This document shows positions 35,761 through 44,750 of a stretch of 64,000 nucleotides of DNA, piece after piece. Positions within the stretch are counted from its first letter, which is position 1; each line of letters opens with the position of its first letter. Both the position numbers and the translations under genes were made by a program. The notes beneath the pieces are model-generated. The model was not told the DNA's origin, did no database searches, and was given only the letters and a program-made list of their open reading frames with translations. The stretch is from Sphingopyxis sp. USTB-05 (lineage in GTDB: Bacteria; Pseudomonadota; Alphaproteobacteria; Sphingomonadales; Sphingomonadaceae): positions 310,001 to 374,000 of the forward strand of contig NZ_CP084712.1 of the NCBI RefSeq assembly GCF_023822045.1, written 5' to 3'.

Positions 35761-37206
35761 ATGAAACTTGCTCGAAACTACATCGACGGCAGTTGGCATG
35801 CCGGTTCTGGAACCATGGAAACGATCAACCCTTCCACAGGGGAAGTAGCCAGCGTGTTTTCGCCAGGCGATACGGACTGCGCCGATGCAGCGGTGTCTGC
35901 AGCGCGGAGAGCTTTTGAACGCGGAGGATGGTCCAACAATCCCCGAAAGCGGGCGGCCGTCCTGCTGGCCATGGCCGATGCGATCGAACGCATCCGCGGT
36001 CAGCTTGTCGCGGTATCGGTATCGGAATGCGGCAAACGTAATGCTGAGATGGAGGGTGAGGTAGGCGCGGCCGTATCCGAACTTCGCTATTACGCCGGAC
36101 TAGCACGAACGATCTTCGGTCGGGTCCAGGAGGTAGGCGAGGGTCAGCTTTCAATCTTTAGCCGCGAGCCGATCGGGGTGGCCGCGATCATTGTACCATG
36201 GAACGCACCGGTCACTCTGTTGGTGCGCAGTCTTGGGCCAGCGTTGGCAGCGGGCTGTACTGTCGTGGTGAAGCCAGCGCCGCAAACCTCGCTAACCAAT
36301 GCCTTGATGATCGAGGCGATGGCAACGGTTCCCGATTTGCCGCGTGGTGTGCTCAACTCGGTCAACGAGAACGGACACGAGGTGGGGCAGGCCCTGGTGG
36401 TGCATCGAGAGGTCGATGCGATCAGCTTTACGGGCTCACGCCATACCGCCGGACGGATCTTTGAAGCCTCGGCCGCTACGCTCAAGCGCCTCAACCTCGA
36501 ACTGGGCGGGAAGGCGCCTGCTGTTGTTTTCGCCGACGCCGACCTGGACCGCGCTCTGCCTGAGATCGTCCGTGGGGCCACGGCAGCGGCGGGGCAAATG
36601 TGCACGGCTGTCACCCGGGTGCTCGTCGAAGATGCAGCCTATGAGCAAGTTGCCGATCGGCTTGCCCAACATTTCCGTGCATTGAGTGTCAACGCCGCCG
36701 ATGATCCCCGATCGGAGATGGGGCCGGTGATCGACATGGCCAATCGCGACCGGCTTGCAGCGATTGTAGCGAGTGCAAGCGATGTGCTGGTGGCTGGCGG
36801 ACATCCTGATGATGCGCCAGCTGGCGGAAGTTATCTCTCGCCCAGCCTGATCGCGGTGGATGATCGAGCCAGCACACTCGTTCGCGATGAACTCTTCGGG
36901 CCGATCGTCACGATTGAACGTTTTGGCGACGAAGCAGATGCAACAAAAAGTGCCAATGCAACCGACTTTGGACTCGCCGCAAGCGTGTGGACGCGCGACG
37001 GGAGCCGGGCGCAGCGGATCGCGCGCTCAATCAAGTCTGGTACTGTGTGGATCAATAGCCACAACCGCCTGTTCGCTGAGGCCGAGACCGGCGGTTACAA
37101 GCAGAGCGGAATTGGACGGCTCCACGGCCTTATGGGCCTCGATGTGTTTATGGAGACGAAACACATATTCTCGGAAGCGGGCTTTGTTCCCGCTGTCGGC
37201 TACTGA
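35761..37206 (+). CDS. Aldehyde dehydrogenase
   Basis: A 481-residue enzyme with all landmarks: VPWNAPV (oxyanion Asn), FTGSRHTAG (cofactor loop), ELGGKAP (Glu), AAGQMCTAVTR (catalytic Cys) and ELFGPIVTIERF. The start at 35761 follows a GAGG about 10 nt upstream; an in-frame ATG at 35716 lies within the SDR gene. It is the second aldehyde dehydrogenase class in the window and differs from those at 6112 and 38822. It likely oxidises an aldehyde produced by one of the upstream SDRs. Only 2 nt separate it from the sulfatase gene. Confidence 0.9.
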   Translation: MKLARNYIDGSWHAGSGTMETINPSTGEVASVFSPGDTDCADAAVSAARRAFERGGWSNNPRKRAAVLLAMADAIERIRGQLVAVSVSECGKRNAEMEGEVGAAVSELRYYAGLARTIFGRVQEVGEGQLSIFSREPIGVAAIIVPWNAPVTLLVRSLGPALAAGCTVVVKPAPQTSLTNALMIEAMATVPDLPRGVLNSVNENGHEVGQALVVHREVDAISFTGSRHTAGRIFEASAATLKRLNLELGGKAPAVVFADADLDRALPEIVRGATAAAGQMCTAVTRVLVEDAAYEQVADRLAQHFRALSVNAADDPRSEMGPVIDMANRDRLAAIVASASDVLVAGGHPDDAPAGGSYLSPSLIAVDDRASTLVRDELFGPIVTIERFGDEADATKSANATDFGLAASVWTRDGSRAQRIARSIKSGTVWINSHNRLFAEAETGGYKQSGIGRLHGLMGLDVFMETKHIFSEAGFVPAVGY

Positions 37207-37208
37207 TT

Positions 37209-38825
37209 ATGACCAAACGGCCGAATATCTTGTTCATCATGGCGGATCAGCTTCGCGCGGACTATCTGTCCTGTTACGGACACCCGACATTGGAAACACC
37301 AAATCTTGATTGGCTTGCGTCACGCGGCGTGCGCTTCAATCGGGCATATGCGCAATCGGCTGTATGCGGTCCAGCGCGCATGAGCGTCTACACTGGACGA
37401 TACGTGCTCTCGCATGGATCAACCCTTAACGATACGCCATTGCGACAGGACGAATGGACAATCGGTGATTTCTTGCGACCACTCGGGTATCGCACCGTGC
37501 TTGTCGGCAAAACCCATATGCGCGCTGACGTCGATGGCATGGAAAAGCGGGGGATCGATCCGGCATCTCCCTCGGGGCTTCTGATCTCTGAGGCCGGCTT
37601 CGAAACCTACTCGCGCGAAGAAGGGATTTACCTCGACCATTGGCCGGCAGAGAAGCGGTTCGGGGCTGATTACAACAGATACTTGCGCGAGCGGGGCTAT
37701 GACGGCGAGAACCCTTGGCACGAGTGGGTCAACTCAGTCGAGATCGATGGAGTACCGGTCTCCGGATGGTTGCTGGAGACGGCTCCCTATCCTGCCCGCG
37801 TCCAAGAAGAAGACAGTGAAACGCCCTATCTCACGCGGCGCGCCATTGAGTGCATTGATGCGTTGGGAAGCGACCCCTGGTGCCTGCATCTCAGTTACAT
37901 CAAACCACACTGGCCCTATGTTGCGCCTGCCCCTTATCATGCGACCTACTCTGAAAACGATGTTCTCCCGGCAATCCGTACTCCGGAGGAGCGCGTAACC
38001 TCGCATTCTGTCTTTGCTGGCTTCCAGCGACGGCGGGTCAGCCAGAGCTTCTCAGATGATGCTGTGCGCACACCGGTTGTGGCGGCCTACATGGGCCTGG
38101 TTAAGCAACTGGATGACCAGTTGGGAGTGCTGTTCGGCGCGCTCAAAGAGCGCGGGTTGATGGAAAACACTCTGATTGTTTTCACTTCAGACCATGGTGA
38201 TTATCTGGGCGACCACTGGCTGGGTGAGAAGGAGTTCCTGCACGAACCTTCGATCCGTGTGCCGATGATCGTCGTCGATCCGCGCGAACCAGCTGACGCT
38301 ACGCGCGGACTGGCTTGCGACGCCCTGGTCGAGGCGATCGACTTGCTGCCGACGTTCGTCGAAGCGGGCGGAGGCGACCCAGGGCATCCCCGGCTGGAAG
38401 GTCATTCCCTACTACCGCTGCTCGACGGACAAGAGGGAACTCGCGAATACAGCTTCTGCGAATTTGATTATGCGACAATGCGTTTTCGGCGCGAACTGGG
38501 GCAGGCGATTGATCAGACCGGTATCGTTGCCGTGGTAGGCGCGCAATGGAAGTTAATTGCCTGCCCTGGCTTTGAGCCGTTGTTGTTCGACCTTATAAAC
38601 GATCCCCACGAACTCACCGATCGCGCGGGCGATCCGGGTTGCGCGGAGGTGCGCGCCGAACTGGAAGCTGCCCTGCGCGATTGGGCCTTGCGTCCGCGCC
38701 GGGTGACCGAGAGTGCAGCCAGCATTGAGCGACGCACCGATACGCAAGTGACGCGGGGCATCAAGCTCGGCATCCGCAATTCAGAAGAACTTGATGTTGC
38801 TTTGCGGGAAGAGGCGCAAGCGTGA
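37209..38825 (+). CDS. Sulfatase (arylsulfatase / phosphonate-monoester-hydrolase-like)
   Basis: A 538-residue member of the alkaline-phosphatase superfamily with N-terminal metal site NILFIMADQLRADYLS. The signature CGPAR at Cys53 fits CxPxR, so Cys53 should be converted to formylglycine by a maturase not seen in the window. The second metal/catalytic motif FTSDHGDYLGDH is also complete. There is no signal peptide, so the enzyme acts in the cytoplasm on an imported sulfate ester or related diester. It is embedded between two aldehyde dehydrogenase genes, with 2-nt spacing before and a GTGA overlap after, so sulfate removal is probably an obligatory step of this pathway. Confidence 0.88.
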   Translation: MTKRPNILFIMADQLRADYLSCYGHPTLETPNLDWLASRGVRFNRAYAQSAVCGPARMSVYTGRYVLSHGSTLNDTPLRQDEWTIGDFLRPLGYRTVLVGKTHMRADVDGMEKRGIDPASPSGLLISEAGFETYSREEGIYLDHWPAEKRFGADYNRYLRERGYDGENPWHEWVNSVEIDGVPVSGWLLETAPYPARVQEEDSETPYLTRRAIECIDALGSDPWCLHLSYIKPHWPYVAPAPYHATYSENDVLPAIRTPEERVTSHSVFAGFQRRRVSQSFSDDAVRTPVVAAYMGLVKQLDDQLGVLFGALKERGLMENTLIVFTSDHGDYLGDHWLGEKEFLHEPSIRVPMIVVDPREPADATRGLACDALVEAIDLLPTFVEAGGGDPGHPRLEGHSLLPLLDGQEGTREYSFCEFDYATMRFRRELGQAIDQTGIVAVVGAQWKLIACPGFEPLLFDLINDPHELTDRAGDPGCAEVRAELEAALRDWALRPRRVTESAASIERRTDTQVTRGIKLGIRNSEELDVALREEAQA

Positions 38826-40249
38826 GGCAGATCCGATCCTTTATAGCTGGTGCTCCGGTGGACGGATGGCGGTGTTTCGAAAAGCGGTCGCCGGTGGACG
38901 GCCAATTGATTGCGAAGGTACACGAAGCCGATGCGGAACTTGTAAACTGCGCCGTGCTCGCGGCGCGGGCGGCCCAACCTGATTGGGAGGCTCTTGATCG
39001 AATCGAGCGCGCAGACCTGTTCGAAAGCCTGGCGGGTGCGGTGGCAGCCAGAGCGGATGACCTTGCCGACGCCGAGACCGCTGACACTGGCCGGCCCCGC
39101 GCGCAGGTGATGGGCGCACATGTTGGGCGCACGATCGAGGTATTTCGGCTTTATGCCAGCCTTTTGCGCACCTGGTCGGAACAGGCTTGGCATGGCCGGG
39201 CTGCATCTCCGAACATGGCGACTGAAGCGGCTCCCAGGACCATCGCCTATACAAGCCGACGTGCGCTTGGGGTGGTGGCAGTCATCGCTCCATGGAACGT
39301 CCCGCTCCTGCTTCTAGCACTGAACTTGGTGCCGGCTCTCGCGGCAGGCAATTGCATTGTCGCAAAGCCATCAGAGGAGTCGCCTTGTTCTGCAGCACTA
39401 TTGGCTGAAATCCTTCATGATGCCGGCCTGCCACCGGGGGTGTTCAACCTGGTACATGGTTTCGGCGCGAATTCGACGGGAGCCGCTCTTGTATCAAATC
39501 CGGGTGTTGATGGCATCGCCTTCACCGGCGAAGGGCGCGCCGCGACCCAGATCATGACTGCCGCTGCAACGGGCCTTCGGCCCGTGCTGTTTGAACTGGG
39601 CGGCAAGAATGCCGGGTTGGTTTTTGCCGATTCTGATCTCGACCGGGCGGTCGAAGCTAGCGCTCTCGCAGCCTTTGCCAACAGTGGTCAGGTCTGCCTG
39701 TCTATCGAGCGGCTCTTTGTCGAGCGTCCTGTTTTCGATGGGTTCGTTGCAAGACTGGCCGAACTGGCGGGAAGGCAGAAACTGGGACCGCTGATCTCGC
39801 AATCCCATCGTGCGAAGGTCCATGCAGCCGTCGAACAGGCAATGGCAGGCGGGGCGCGGCTTCATGCTGGCGGAGTCATTCCGCCTGGTGAAGGCGCTTT
39901 CTATCCGGCCACCGTGCTAACGGGCCTTTCCGATAACTCGCCCTTGTTGCGCGAGGAAACCTTCGGTCCTGTCATTCATGTCTCCCCGTTCGATCATGAG
40001 GACGAGGCGGTCAGTCGTGCGAACGACACCCCATATGGCCTCGCATCCATGGTCTGGACCCGCGACCTGTCGCGAGGGCACCGTATGTCTGCACGGCTGC
40101 GGGCAGGGATCAACTGGGTGAACTGCTGGCAGGTCCGCGATTTTCTGACCCCCCTGCAAGGTCTTGGTCGTTCGGGGATCGGTGCTCAGGGCGGACGCGA
40201 GTCTCTCGATTTCTTTTCCCAGGTGACAACAACGGTGGTGAGCTTGTGA
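38822..40249 (+). CDS. Aldehyde dehydrogenase (semialdehyde-dehydrogenase-like)
   Basis: A 475-residue enzyme starting with GTG in a 4-nt GTGA overlap with the sulfatase. Motifs: IAPWNVPLLLL (Asn), FTGEGRAATQ loop, ELGGKNAGLVF (Glu), NSGQVCLSIERLF (catalytic Cys) and REETFGPVIHV. Spacing and the LSIERLF segment recall 2-hydroxymuconic-semialdehyde and benzaldehyde-type dehydrogenases. It provides a third aldehyde-oxidising activity in the window and is followed by another GTGA overlap with the E1 alpha gene. The substrate is not deducible; an aromatic aldehyde would fit the gentisate genes downstream. Confidence 0.9.
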   Translation: MRQIRSFIAGAPVDGWRCFEKRSPVDGQLIAKVHEADAELVNCAVLAARAAQPDWEALDRIERADLFESLAGAVAARADDLADAETADTGRPRAQVMGAHVGRTIEVFRLYASLLRTWSEQAWHGRAASPNMATEAAPRTIAYTSRRALGVVAVIAPWNVPLLLLALNLVPALAAGNCIVAKPSEESPCSAALLAEILHDAGLPPGVFNLVHGFGANSTGAALVSNPGVDGIAFTGEGRAATQIMTAAATGLRPVLFELGGKNAGLVFADSDLDRAVEASALAAFANSGQVCLSIERLFVERPVFDGFVARLAELAGRQKLGPLISQSHRAKVHAAVEQAMAGGARLHAGGVIPPGEGAFYPATVLTGLSDNSPLLREETFGPVIHVSPFDHEDEAVSRANDTPYGLASMVWTRDLSRGHRMSARLRAGINWVNCWQVRDFLTPLQGLGRSGIGAQGGRESLDFFSQVTTTVVSL

Positions 40250-41238
40250 GGAACGACTATCATAATCCCGATCCCGAGAAGCTGGTCGCCATGTTCGAAC
40301 GGATGCTGGTCATCCGTGAGACCGAGGAATATCTCGGGGCCCAGTTTAGAGCGGGCGAACTGCCTGCCGGGGTGCATCTCTATATCGGGCAGGAAGCATC
40401 CGGCGTAGGCATCTGTGCGCACCTGGGAGACGAAGACTGGATTACGAGCACCCATCGCGGGCACGGGCATTTCCTGGCAAAAGGCGGCGATCCTTATGCG
40501 ATGATCGCCGAAATCCATGCCAAATCTGATGGCATCTGCGGGGGGTTCGGCGGAACCATGCACGTCGCCGATGTGTCGCGTGGAATTCTGGGAGCGAATG
40601 GCATTGTTGGTGGCGGGCTTGGCATTGCCACAGGCGCTGCCTTTGCGGCCAAGCTGGAAGGAAATGGCAAGGTAGCCGTCTGCTTCTTCGGCGACGGTGC
40701 GGCCAACCAGGGCACCTTCATGGAAGCAATGAATGTAGCCTCGCTGTGGAAGCTGCCGCTTCTGCTGGTGTGTGAGCACAATGGCTGGTCCGAATTCACT
40801 CGATCCGAAGTGGCGACGAGCGGCCGGATCATTGACCGGGCAAGCCCCTTCAATATTCCGGGGTTCGAAGCCGATGGCAACGACGTGGCGGACGTATGGC
40901 GCGTATCAGGCCGTGCGTTGGAGAGCGTTCGCTCAGGCGAAGGCCCCGCATTGCTGGTGACCTACACCTATCGCACGCGCGGCCATGTCGAGGCGGAAGT
41001 CAATTTTCTGTCGCAGCCCTACCGCAGCGAGGAGGAGGTCGCTAGCTGGGTAGCAAAGGATCCAATAGAGCGCGGCGCCGCTCTTCTGGCCCAAGGAGGT
41101 ATCGCAGAAGAGGAGATTTCCGCAATCCGTGCGCGTGTGAAGGCGTCGATCGCGGAAATGGCCAAGAGGGCCGGATCTGCGGCTGATCCTGATCCTGCGC
41201 GGGTTCGTTCAATGATGTTTTCGGCAGCGGAGGCCTGA
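40246..41238 (+). CDS. 2-oxoacid/acetoin dehydrogenase E1 component, alpha subunit
   Basis: A 330-residue thiamine-diphosphate subunit. The GDG-N motif (FFGDGAANQGTFMEAMNVAS...CEHNGW) binds ThDP and Mg, and STHRGHGHFLAKGG holds the conserved His pair near the active site. It resembles AcoA/PdhA-type alpha chains. GTG start with a GTGA overlap, then 2 nt to the beta gene. It forms a heterotetramer with the next product and decarboxylates a 2-oxoacid or cleaves a 1,2-diketone/acyloin. A lipoyl protein gene follows, but no E2 or E3 gene is in the window. Confidence 0.9.
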   Translation: MRNDYHNPDPEKLVAMFERMLVIRETEEYLGAQFRAGELPAGVHLYIGQEASGVGICAHLGDEDWITSTHRGHGHFLAKGGDPYAMIAEIHAKSDGICGGFGGTMHVADVSRGILGANGIVGGGLGIATGAAFAAKLEGNGKVAVCFFGDGAANQGTFMEAMNVASLWKLPLLLVCEHNGWSEFTRSEVATSGRIIDRASPFNIPGFEADGNDVADVWRVSGRALESVRSGEGPALLVTYTYRTRGHVEAEVNFLSQPYRSEEEVASWVAKDPIERGAALLAQGGIAEEEISAIRARVKASIAEMAKRAGSAADPDPARVRSMMFSAAEA

Positions 41239-41240
41239 TC

Positions 41241-42224
41241 ATGGCAAAGCGGCGGATGATCCAGGCGATCAACGATGCGATGTTCGAAGAAATGGAGCGC
41301 GATCCGCGGATCGTCCTGTTTGGCGAGGACGTCGAGATTTCCATGTTCGGCGATACCAAGGGGCTTCGCGAGCGCTTTGGTCCTGATCGCGTTCGGGACA
41401 CGCCGATCTGCGAGGCGCTGCTGACGGGAATGGCAGTGGGCATGGCAGCGGCCGGCTGGCGACCCGTGCTGCACATGATGTTCGCCAATTTCATGTACAC
41501 GGGCTTTGACGCCATCGCCAATCAGATGGCGAAGCTTCGCCTTATGACTGGCGGGCAGATGAAGCTTCCCATCACGATCATGGCTGGGTTCGGTGGGGGT
41601 CGATCAACCGCAGCACAGCATTCGGATTGCCCATATCCGCTGTTCATGAATTTGGGCGGAGTCCATGTGGCTGTTCCATCCAATGCCGGCGACGCCAAGG
41701 GACTGTTCAAGTCAGCGGTGCGCAGCGACGATCCCGTGATCTTCCTTGAGCCGGGCGGGCGCGGTGGGGAAATGGGCGAAGTGCCCGACGGTGACCATCT
41801 GGTTCCGTTCGGTAGAGCATCAGTGCGGCGTTCAGGCATCGATGTCACGATCGTTGCGATATCAGCGATGGTGAAGCTTGCCGAACAGGCGGCGAAGCAG
41901 CTTGCTCAGGACGGGATCGAAGCCGAAATCCTGGACCCCCGCACGTTGGTCCCGCTCGACGAGGACGGCATCCTCGCCTCGCTGTCGAGGACAGGCCGCT
42001 TGGTGGTTGTCGACGAGGCGCGTGATCGCTGCAGTGCCGCGAGCCAGATCGCAGCCGTCGCGGCAGATCGCGGGTTTGCCATGTTGAAGGGGCCGGTGCG
42101 CCGCGTCACCGTGCCGGATGTCTGCATGCCCTATGCGCCTGTGCTCGAGCGCAGCGTCTATCCGAATGCGGAGCGCATTGCTGATGTGGTGCGCGAACTG
42201 TTGAACTGCAGGGACTACCAATGA
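41241..42224 (+). CDS. 2-oxoacid/acetoin dehydrogenase E1 component, beta subunit
   Basis: A 327-residue transketolase-type beta chain: FGEDVEISMFGDTKGL near the N-terminus with the conserved Glu, AQHSDCPYPLF (His at the active-site entrance), and a C-terminal transketolase domain (VTIVAISAMVKLAEQAAKQL; EILDPRTLVPLDEDGI). Partner of the alpha subunit directly upstream. The stop codon overlaps the start of the lipoyl protein gene by 4 nt (ATGA). Similar to AcoB/PdhB. The tight coupling supports a dedicated complex for an intermediate of this pathway and not the housekeeping pyruvate dehydrogenase. Confidence 0.9.
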   Translation: MAKRRMIQAINDAMFEEMERDPRIVLFGEDVEISMFGDTKGLRERFGPDRVRDTPICEALLTGMAVGMAAAGWRPVLHMMFANFMYTGFDAIANQMAKLRLMTGGQMKLPITIMAGFGGGRSTAAQHSDCPYPLFMNLGGVHVAVPSNAGDAKGLFKSAVRSDDPVIFLEPGGRGGEMGEVPDGDHLVPFGRASVRRSGIDVTIVAISAMVKLAEQAAKQLAQDGIEAEILDPRTLVPLDEDGILASLSRTGRLVVVDEARDRCSAASQIAAVAADRGFAMLKGPVRRVTVPDVCMPYAPVLERSVYPNAERIADVVRELLNCRDYQ

Positions 42225-42463
42225 AGATTAAGCTCAAACTTCCGCGCGTCGGCATGAACATGGAAGAAGCAACGATTGTTGCTTGGCATAAGTTGCCTGG
42301 CGAAACTTTCGCCAATGGTGAGGCGCTCTACGAATTCGAGACCGAAAAAGTTACCCAGGCGTTCGAGGCTAGCGCCGATGGCAGGTTGGTCGAGATTTGC
42401 GTTCCCGAAGGCGAGGAAGCGCAGGTCGGGGATGTGGTATGCGTGGTCGAGGTCGATCAGTGA
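42221..42463 (+). CDS. Free-standing lipoyl-domain protein
   Basis: Only 80 residues, consisting of one lipoyl/biotinyl domain: LPRVGMNMEEATIVAWHKLPG, the modification turn FETEKVTQ with Lys43 as the lipoylation site, and the second hairpin EGEEAQVGDVVCVVEVD. There is no linker, peripheral-subunit-binding domain or acyltransferase domain, so it is not a truncated E2; the start and stop overlap neighbouring genes at ATGA and GTGA. In usual 2-oxoacid dehydrogenases this domain is fused to E2. Here it could be a mobile carrier reduced or acylated by the E1 pair, then served by a host E2/E3 or another acceptor (inference). Confidence 0.85.
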   Translation: MKIKLKLPRVGMNMEEATIVAWHKLPGETFANGEALYEFETEKVTQAFEASADGRLVEICVPEGEEAQVGDVVCVVEVDQ

Positions 42464-42897
42464 GCAATACCGGACGCCTCGAACACATCGGCGTTACAGT
42501 CGCCGACATGGAGCGGGCGCTCGACTTTCTGACGATTCTCGGCTTCGTAACGCAGTCTCGCTTCACGCCGTTCGATCCGGGTGCTGTGGCTGGAATCACT
42601 CGACTGGATGGGGCCAAGGTTCGCGAGATCGCCTATGTTGCGCGTGACGCCTATCATTTCGAATTGCTCGAGTACGAAGCTCCCGAGCGCGCGATCGGCC
42701 TGCGTCAACCATGCGATACAGGCTATTTCCATTTTGCATTGCATGTCGACGATCTCGATGCCGTCCAGGCCCAGCTTGGTTCCTGCGCTCCTCCCCATCG
42801 CGTCCAACGAGGGCCGGCCAAGGGTCAAAGGGCGACCTATGTCTACGGACCTGATGGTCTGACCGTCGAACTGATCGAGAAGCCGGGTGGGGAATGA
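42460..42897 (+). CDS. VOC-family protein (glyoxalase/extradiol-dioxygenase fold)
   Basis: A 145-residue protein starting with GTG in a GTGA overlap with the lipoyl protein. Two beta-alpha-beta-beta-beta modules are visible: RLEHIGVTVADMERALDFLTILGF and GYFHFALHVDDLDAVQAQL, ending in GPDGLTVELIEKP. His residues at HIGV and HFALHV and the Glu of VELIE give the expected metal site, so it is probably a metal-dependent isomerase, epimerase or lyase. Methylmalonyl-CoA-epimerase-like and glyoxalase-like roles are both possible. The position inside the dehydrogenase module suggests action on the same intermediate. Confidence 0.8.
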   Translation: MSNTGRLEHIGVTVADMERALDFLTILGFVTQSRFTPFDPGAVAGITRLDGAKVREIAYVARDAYHFELLEYEAPERAIGLRQPCDTGYFHFALHVDDLDAVQAQLGSCAPPHRVQRGPAKGQRATYVYGPDGLTVELIEKPGGE

Positions 42898-42976
42898 TGT
42901 CTGCGTATACTCGTACTCGACCGGTTACGGCCGACAATCAGCTTTCCCGCGACTCCCGCAAGCCTGGAGAAGGATC

Positions 42977-44671
42977 ATGATCCGCCGCCTGTTGCCTCTC
43001 GCCGTCTTTTTCTGCCAGCCCGCGCTCGCGGAACCGGCATTCCTCGAAGCGCCCAGTGTAAGGACCAATCCCAATCCTGCCGTGCCGCTGGCCGCGGTGC
43101 TCAGCTTCAGAACTAGCGGTCCGGTGACCACCACGGTCAGCCTCGACGATGGATCTAGGCAGTGGCAGGTCCAGTTCGGGCCGCGCCATGATCCCGCCAA
43201 AGGCCTACCGCTGGTCGACCTCGGCGCGGGCAAGGACATCCGCTTGCGCGTTCGCATCAGCGACAAGACGGGCGCGGTTGATGCGCCCGGATCATTGTCC
43301 CTGCGCACACCGGTGCTCCCGGCACCGGGGCTTTCCTGGCCGACCCTGACGACGACCCTCGCCGACAGCGCAGTGCTTGAACCCGGCCTGCGCTTCATCA
43401 GTGTGCGGCGGCGCGCGCCAGGTCGGCAGGACTTCCAGACAAGGGCGCAGCAGCAATTCTCGCGGGGCTGGGGCCTGATCTTGGCACTCGATGCCCGGGG
43501 GGAGGTGCGCTGGTACTATATCAGCCAGCGGCGCGTTGCGGGGATCAAGCCGTCACCCGATGGGACACTCATCTTCACCACCGAGGACCAGCGTGTCGTC
43601 ATGATCGACATGCTCGGCAACATCCTGCGTCAATGGTATCCCGAGATGCGCCGGCTTGGTCCGGTGCAGGGCGGAACGCAGATTACCGGACTGCAGACAC
43701 TGCACCATGAACCGTCGCTCACGCCGTGGGGCACCTATATCTCGATGTCGGCGAATGGCCGCGAGATCGCGGACTATCCTACGAGTGTCACCGATCCGCA
43801 GGCCCCGCGCAAGCCGACCATGGTTATGGGCGACAAGATCGTCGAATTCGATGCGGATGGGAAAGTAGTCTGGGAGTGGGATACGTTCGACCATCTCGAT
43901 CCCAAGATGCTGCACTATCACACGTTCCAGCCCTATTGGGCCGTAAGGGGTTACCCTGGCTATGCGGATTGGACGCATGGTAATGGGATCACATTCGATG
44001 AAAAGAACAATCTCGTCATCGCCTCTTTCAAGCATCTGGATGCTCTGGTCGCCATCGACCGCAAGACGAAGGAGATCCGATGGATTTTCAGTGACCCGCA
44101 GGGCTGGCCGGAGAGATTTCAATCACGGATACTCAAACCCGTTGGCCTCACACGTTTTCCATGGTCGCAACACCACCCTCACGTCACACCTTGGGGAACC
44201 ATCGTCTATTTTGACAACGGCATGTTCCAGGCTCGGCCGTTCGACGGCCGACGGATCGTGCCCTTCCACGAGAGCTACAGCCGGGCAGTCGAGATAAAGG
44301 TTGACCCCCGCGCGATGACCGTGTCCGAACTTTGGACTTCGGAAAAGGAGCAGAAGCCCGACAGTTGCATTAACTGGGCGATGGGCGATGCTCACAGGCT
44401 GCCCACCACGAACAACATGTTAGTCATTCGCAGCTTCTGCCCGCCGATCACTGACAAGCTCAACGATCAGAACGAGTATGATCTCACGCAGCGCTTCGTA
44501 GATGATGTGCCGTATGCCGGCCGGGTCGAGGAATACTCGCGCACTTCGCCTGGGACGCGGCTTTCCCAAACGCGTTTCGACGACCCCAACGAGATTCTCC
44601 AGTGGCAGCTCTACGGAGGCTTTCACGCGCCGTCGATCTACTGGGAGGACAAGGCCGGGGCAGCGAACTGA
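42977..44671 (+). CDS. Arylsulfate sulfotransferase (ASST family), secreted
   Basis: A 564-residue protein with a signal peptide (LLPLAVFFCQPALA, cleavage before EPAF) and a start at 42977 following GGAGAAGG. It shows the repeated beta-propeller features of ASST enzymes (GEVRWYYI, IKPSPDGTLIF, DGKVVWEWDTFDHLDP, WTHGNGITFDEKNNLVIASFK) and the His-rich segment SQHHPHVTPWGTIVYFDNG, where the catalytic His of the family is expected. ASSTs move sulfate between phenols without PAPS in the periplasm. Together with the cytoplasmic sulfatase at 37209 it gives the locus two sulfate-handling steps in different compartments. It may act on the phenolic substrate before uptake. Confidence 0.85.
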   Translation: MIRRLLPLAVFFCQPALAEPAFLEAPSVRTNPNPAVPLAAVLSFRTSGPVTTTVSLDDGSRQWQVQFGPRHDPAKGLPLVDLGAGKDIRLRVRISDKTGAVDAPGSLSLRTPVLPAPGLSWPTLTTTLADSAVLEPGLRFISVRRRAPGRQDFQTRAQQQFSRGWGLILALDARGEVRWYYISQRRVAGIKPSPDGTLIFTTEDQRVVMIDMLGNILRQWYPEMRRLGPVQGGTQITGLQTLHHEPSLTPWGTYISMSANGREIADYPTSVTDPQAPRKPTMVMGDKIVEFDADGKVVWEWDTFDHLDPKMLHYHTFQPYWAVRGYPGYADWTHGNGITFDEKNNLVIASFKHLDALVAIDRKTKEIRWIFSDPQGWPERFQSRILKPVGLTRFPWSQHHPHVTPWGTIVYFDNGMFQARPFDGRRIVPFHESYSRAVEIKVDPRAMTVSELWTSEKEQKPDSCINWAMGDAHRLPTTNNMLVIRSFCPPITDKLNDQNEYDLTQRFVDDVPYAGRVEEYSRTSPGTRLSQTRFDDPNEILQWQLYGGFHAPSIYWEDKAGAAN

Positions 44672-44750
44672 GTGTGGCGTCGGTCATGCCGGACGACCGG
44701 GCGGCAATGTCACGAGCTATCATGGCAACATTTCTACCGAGGACCATCTG

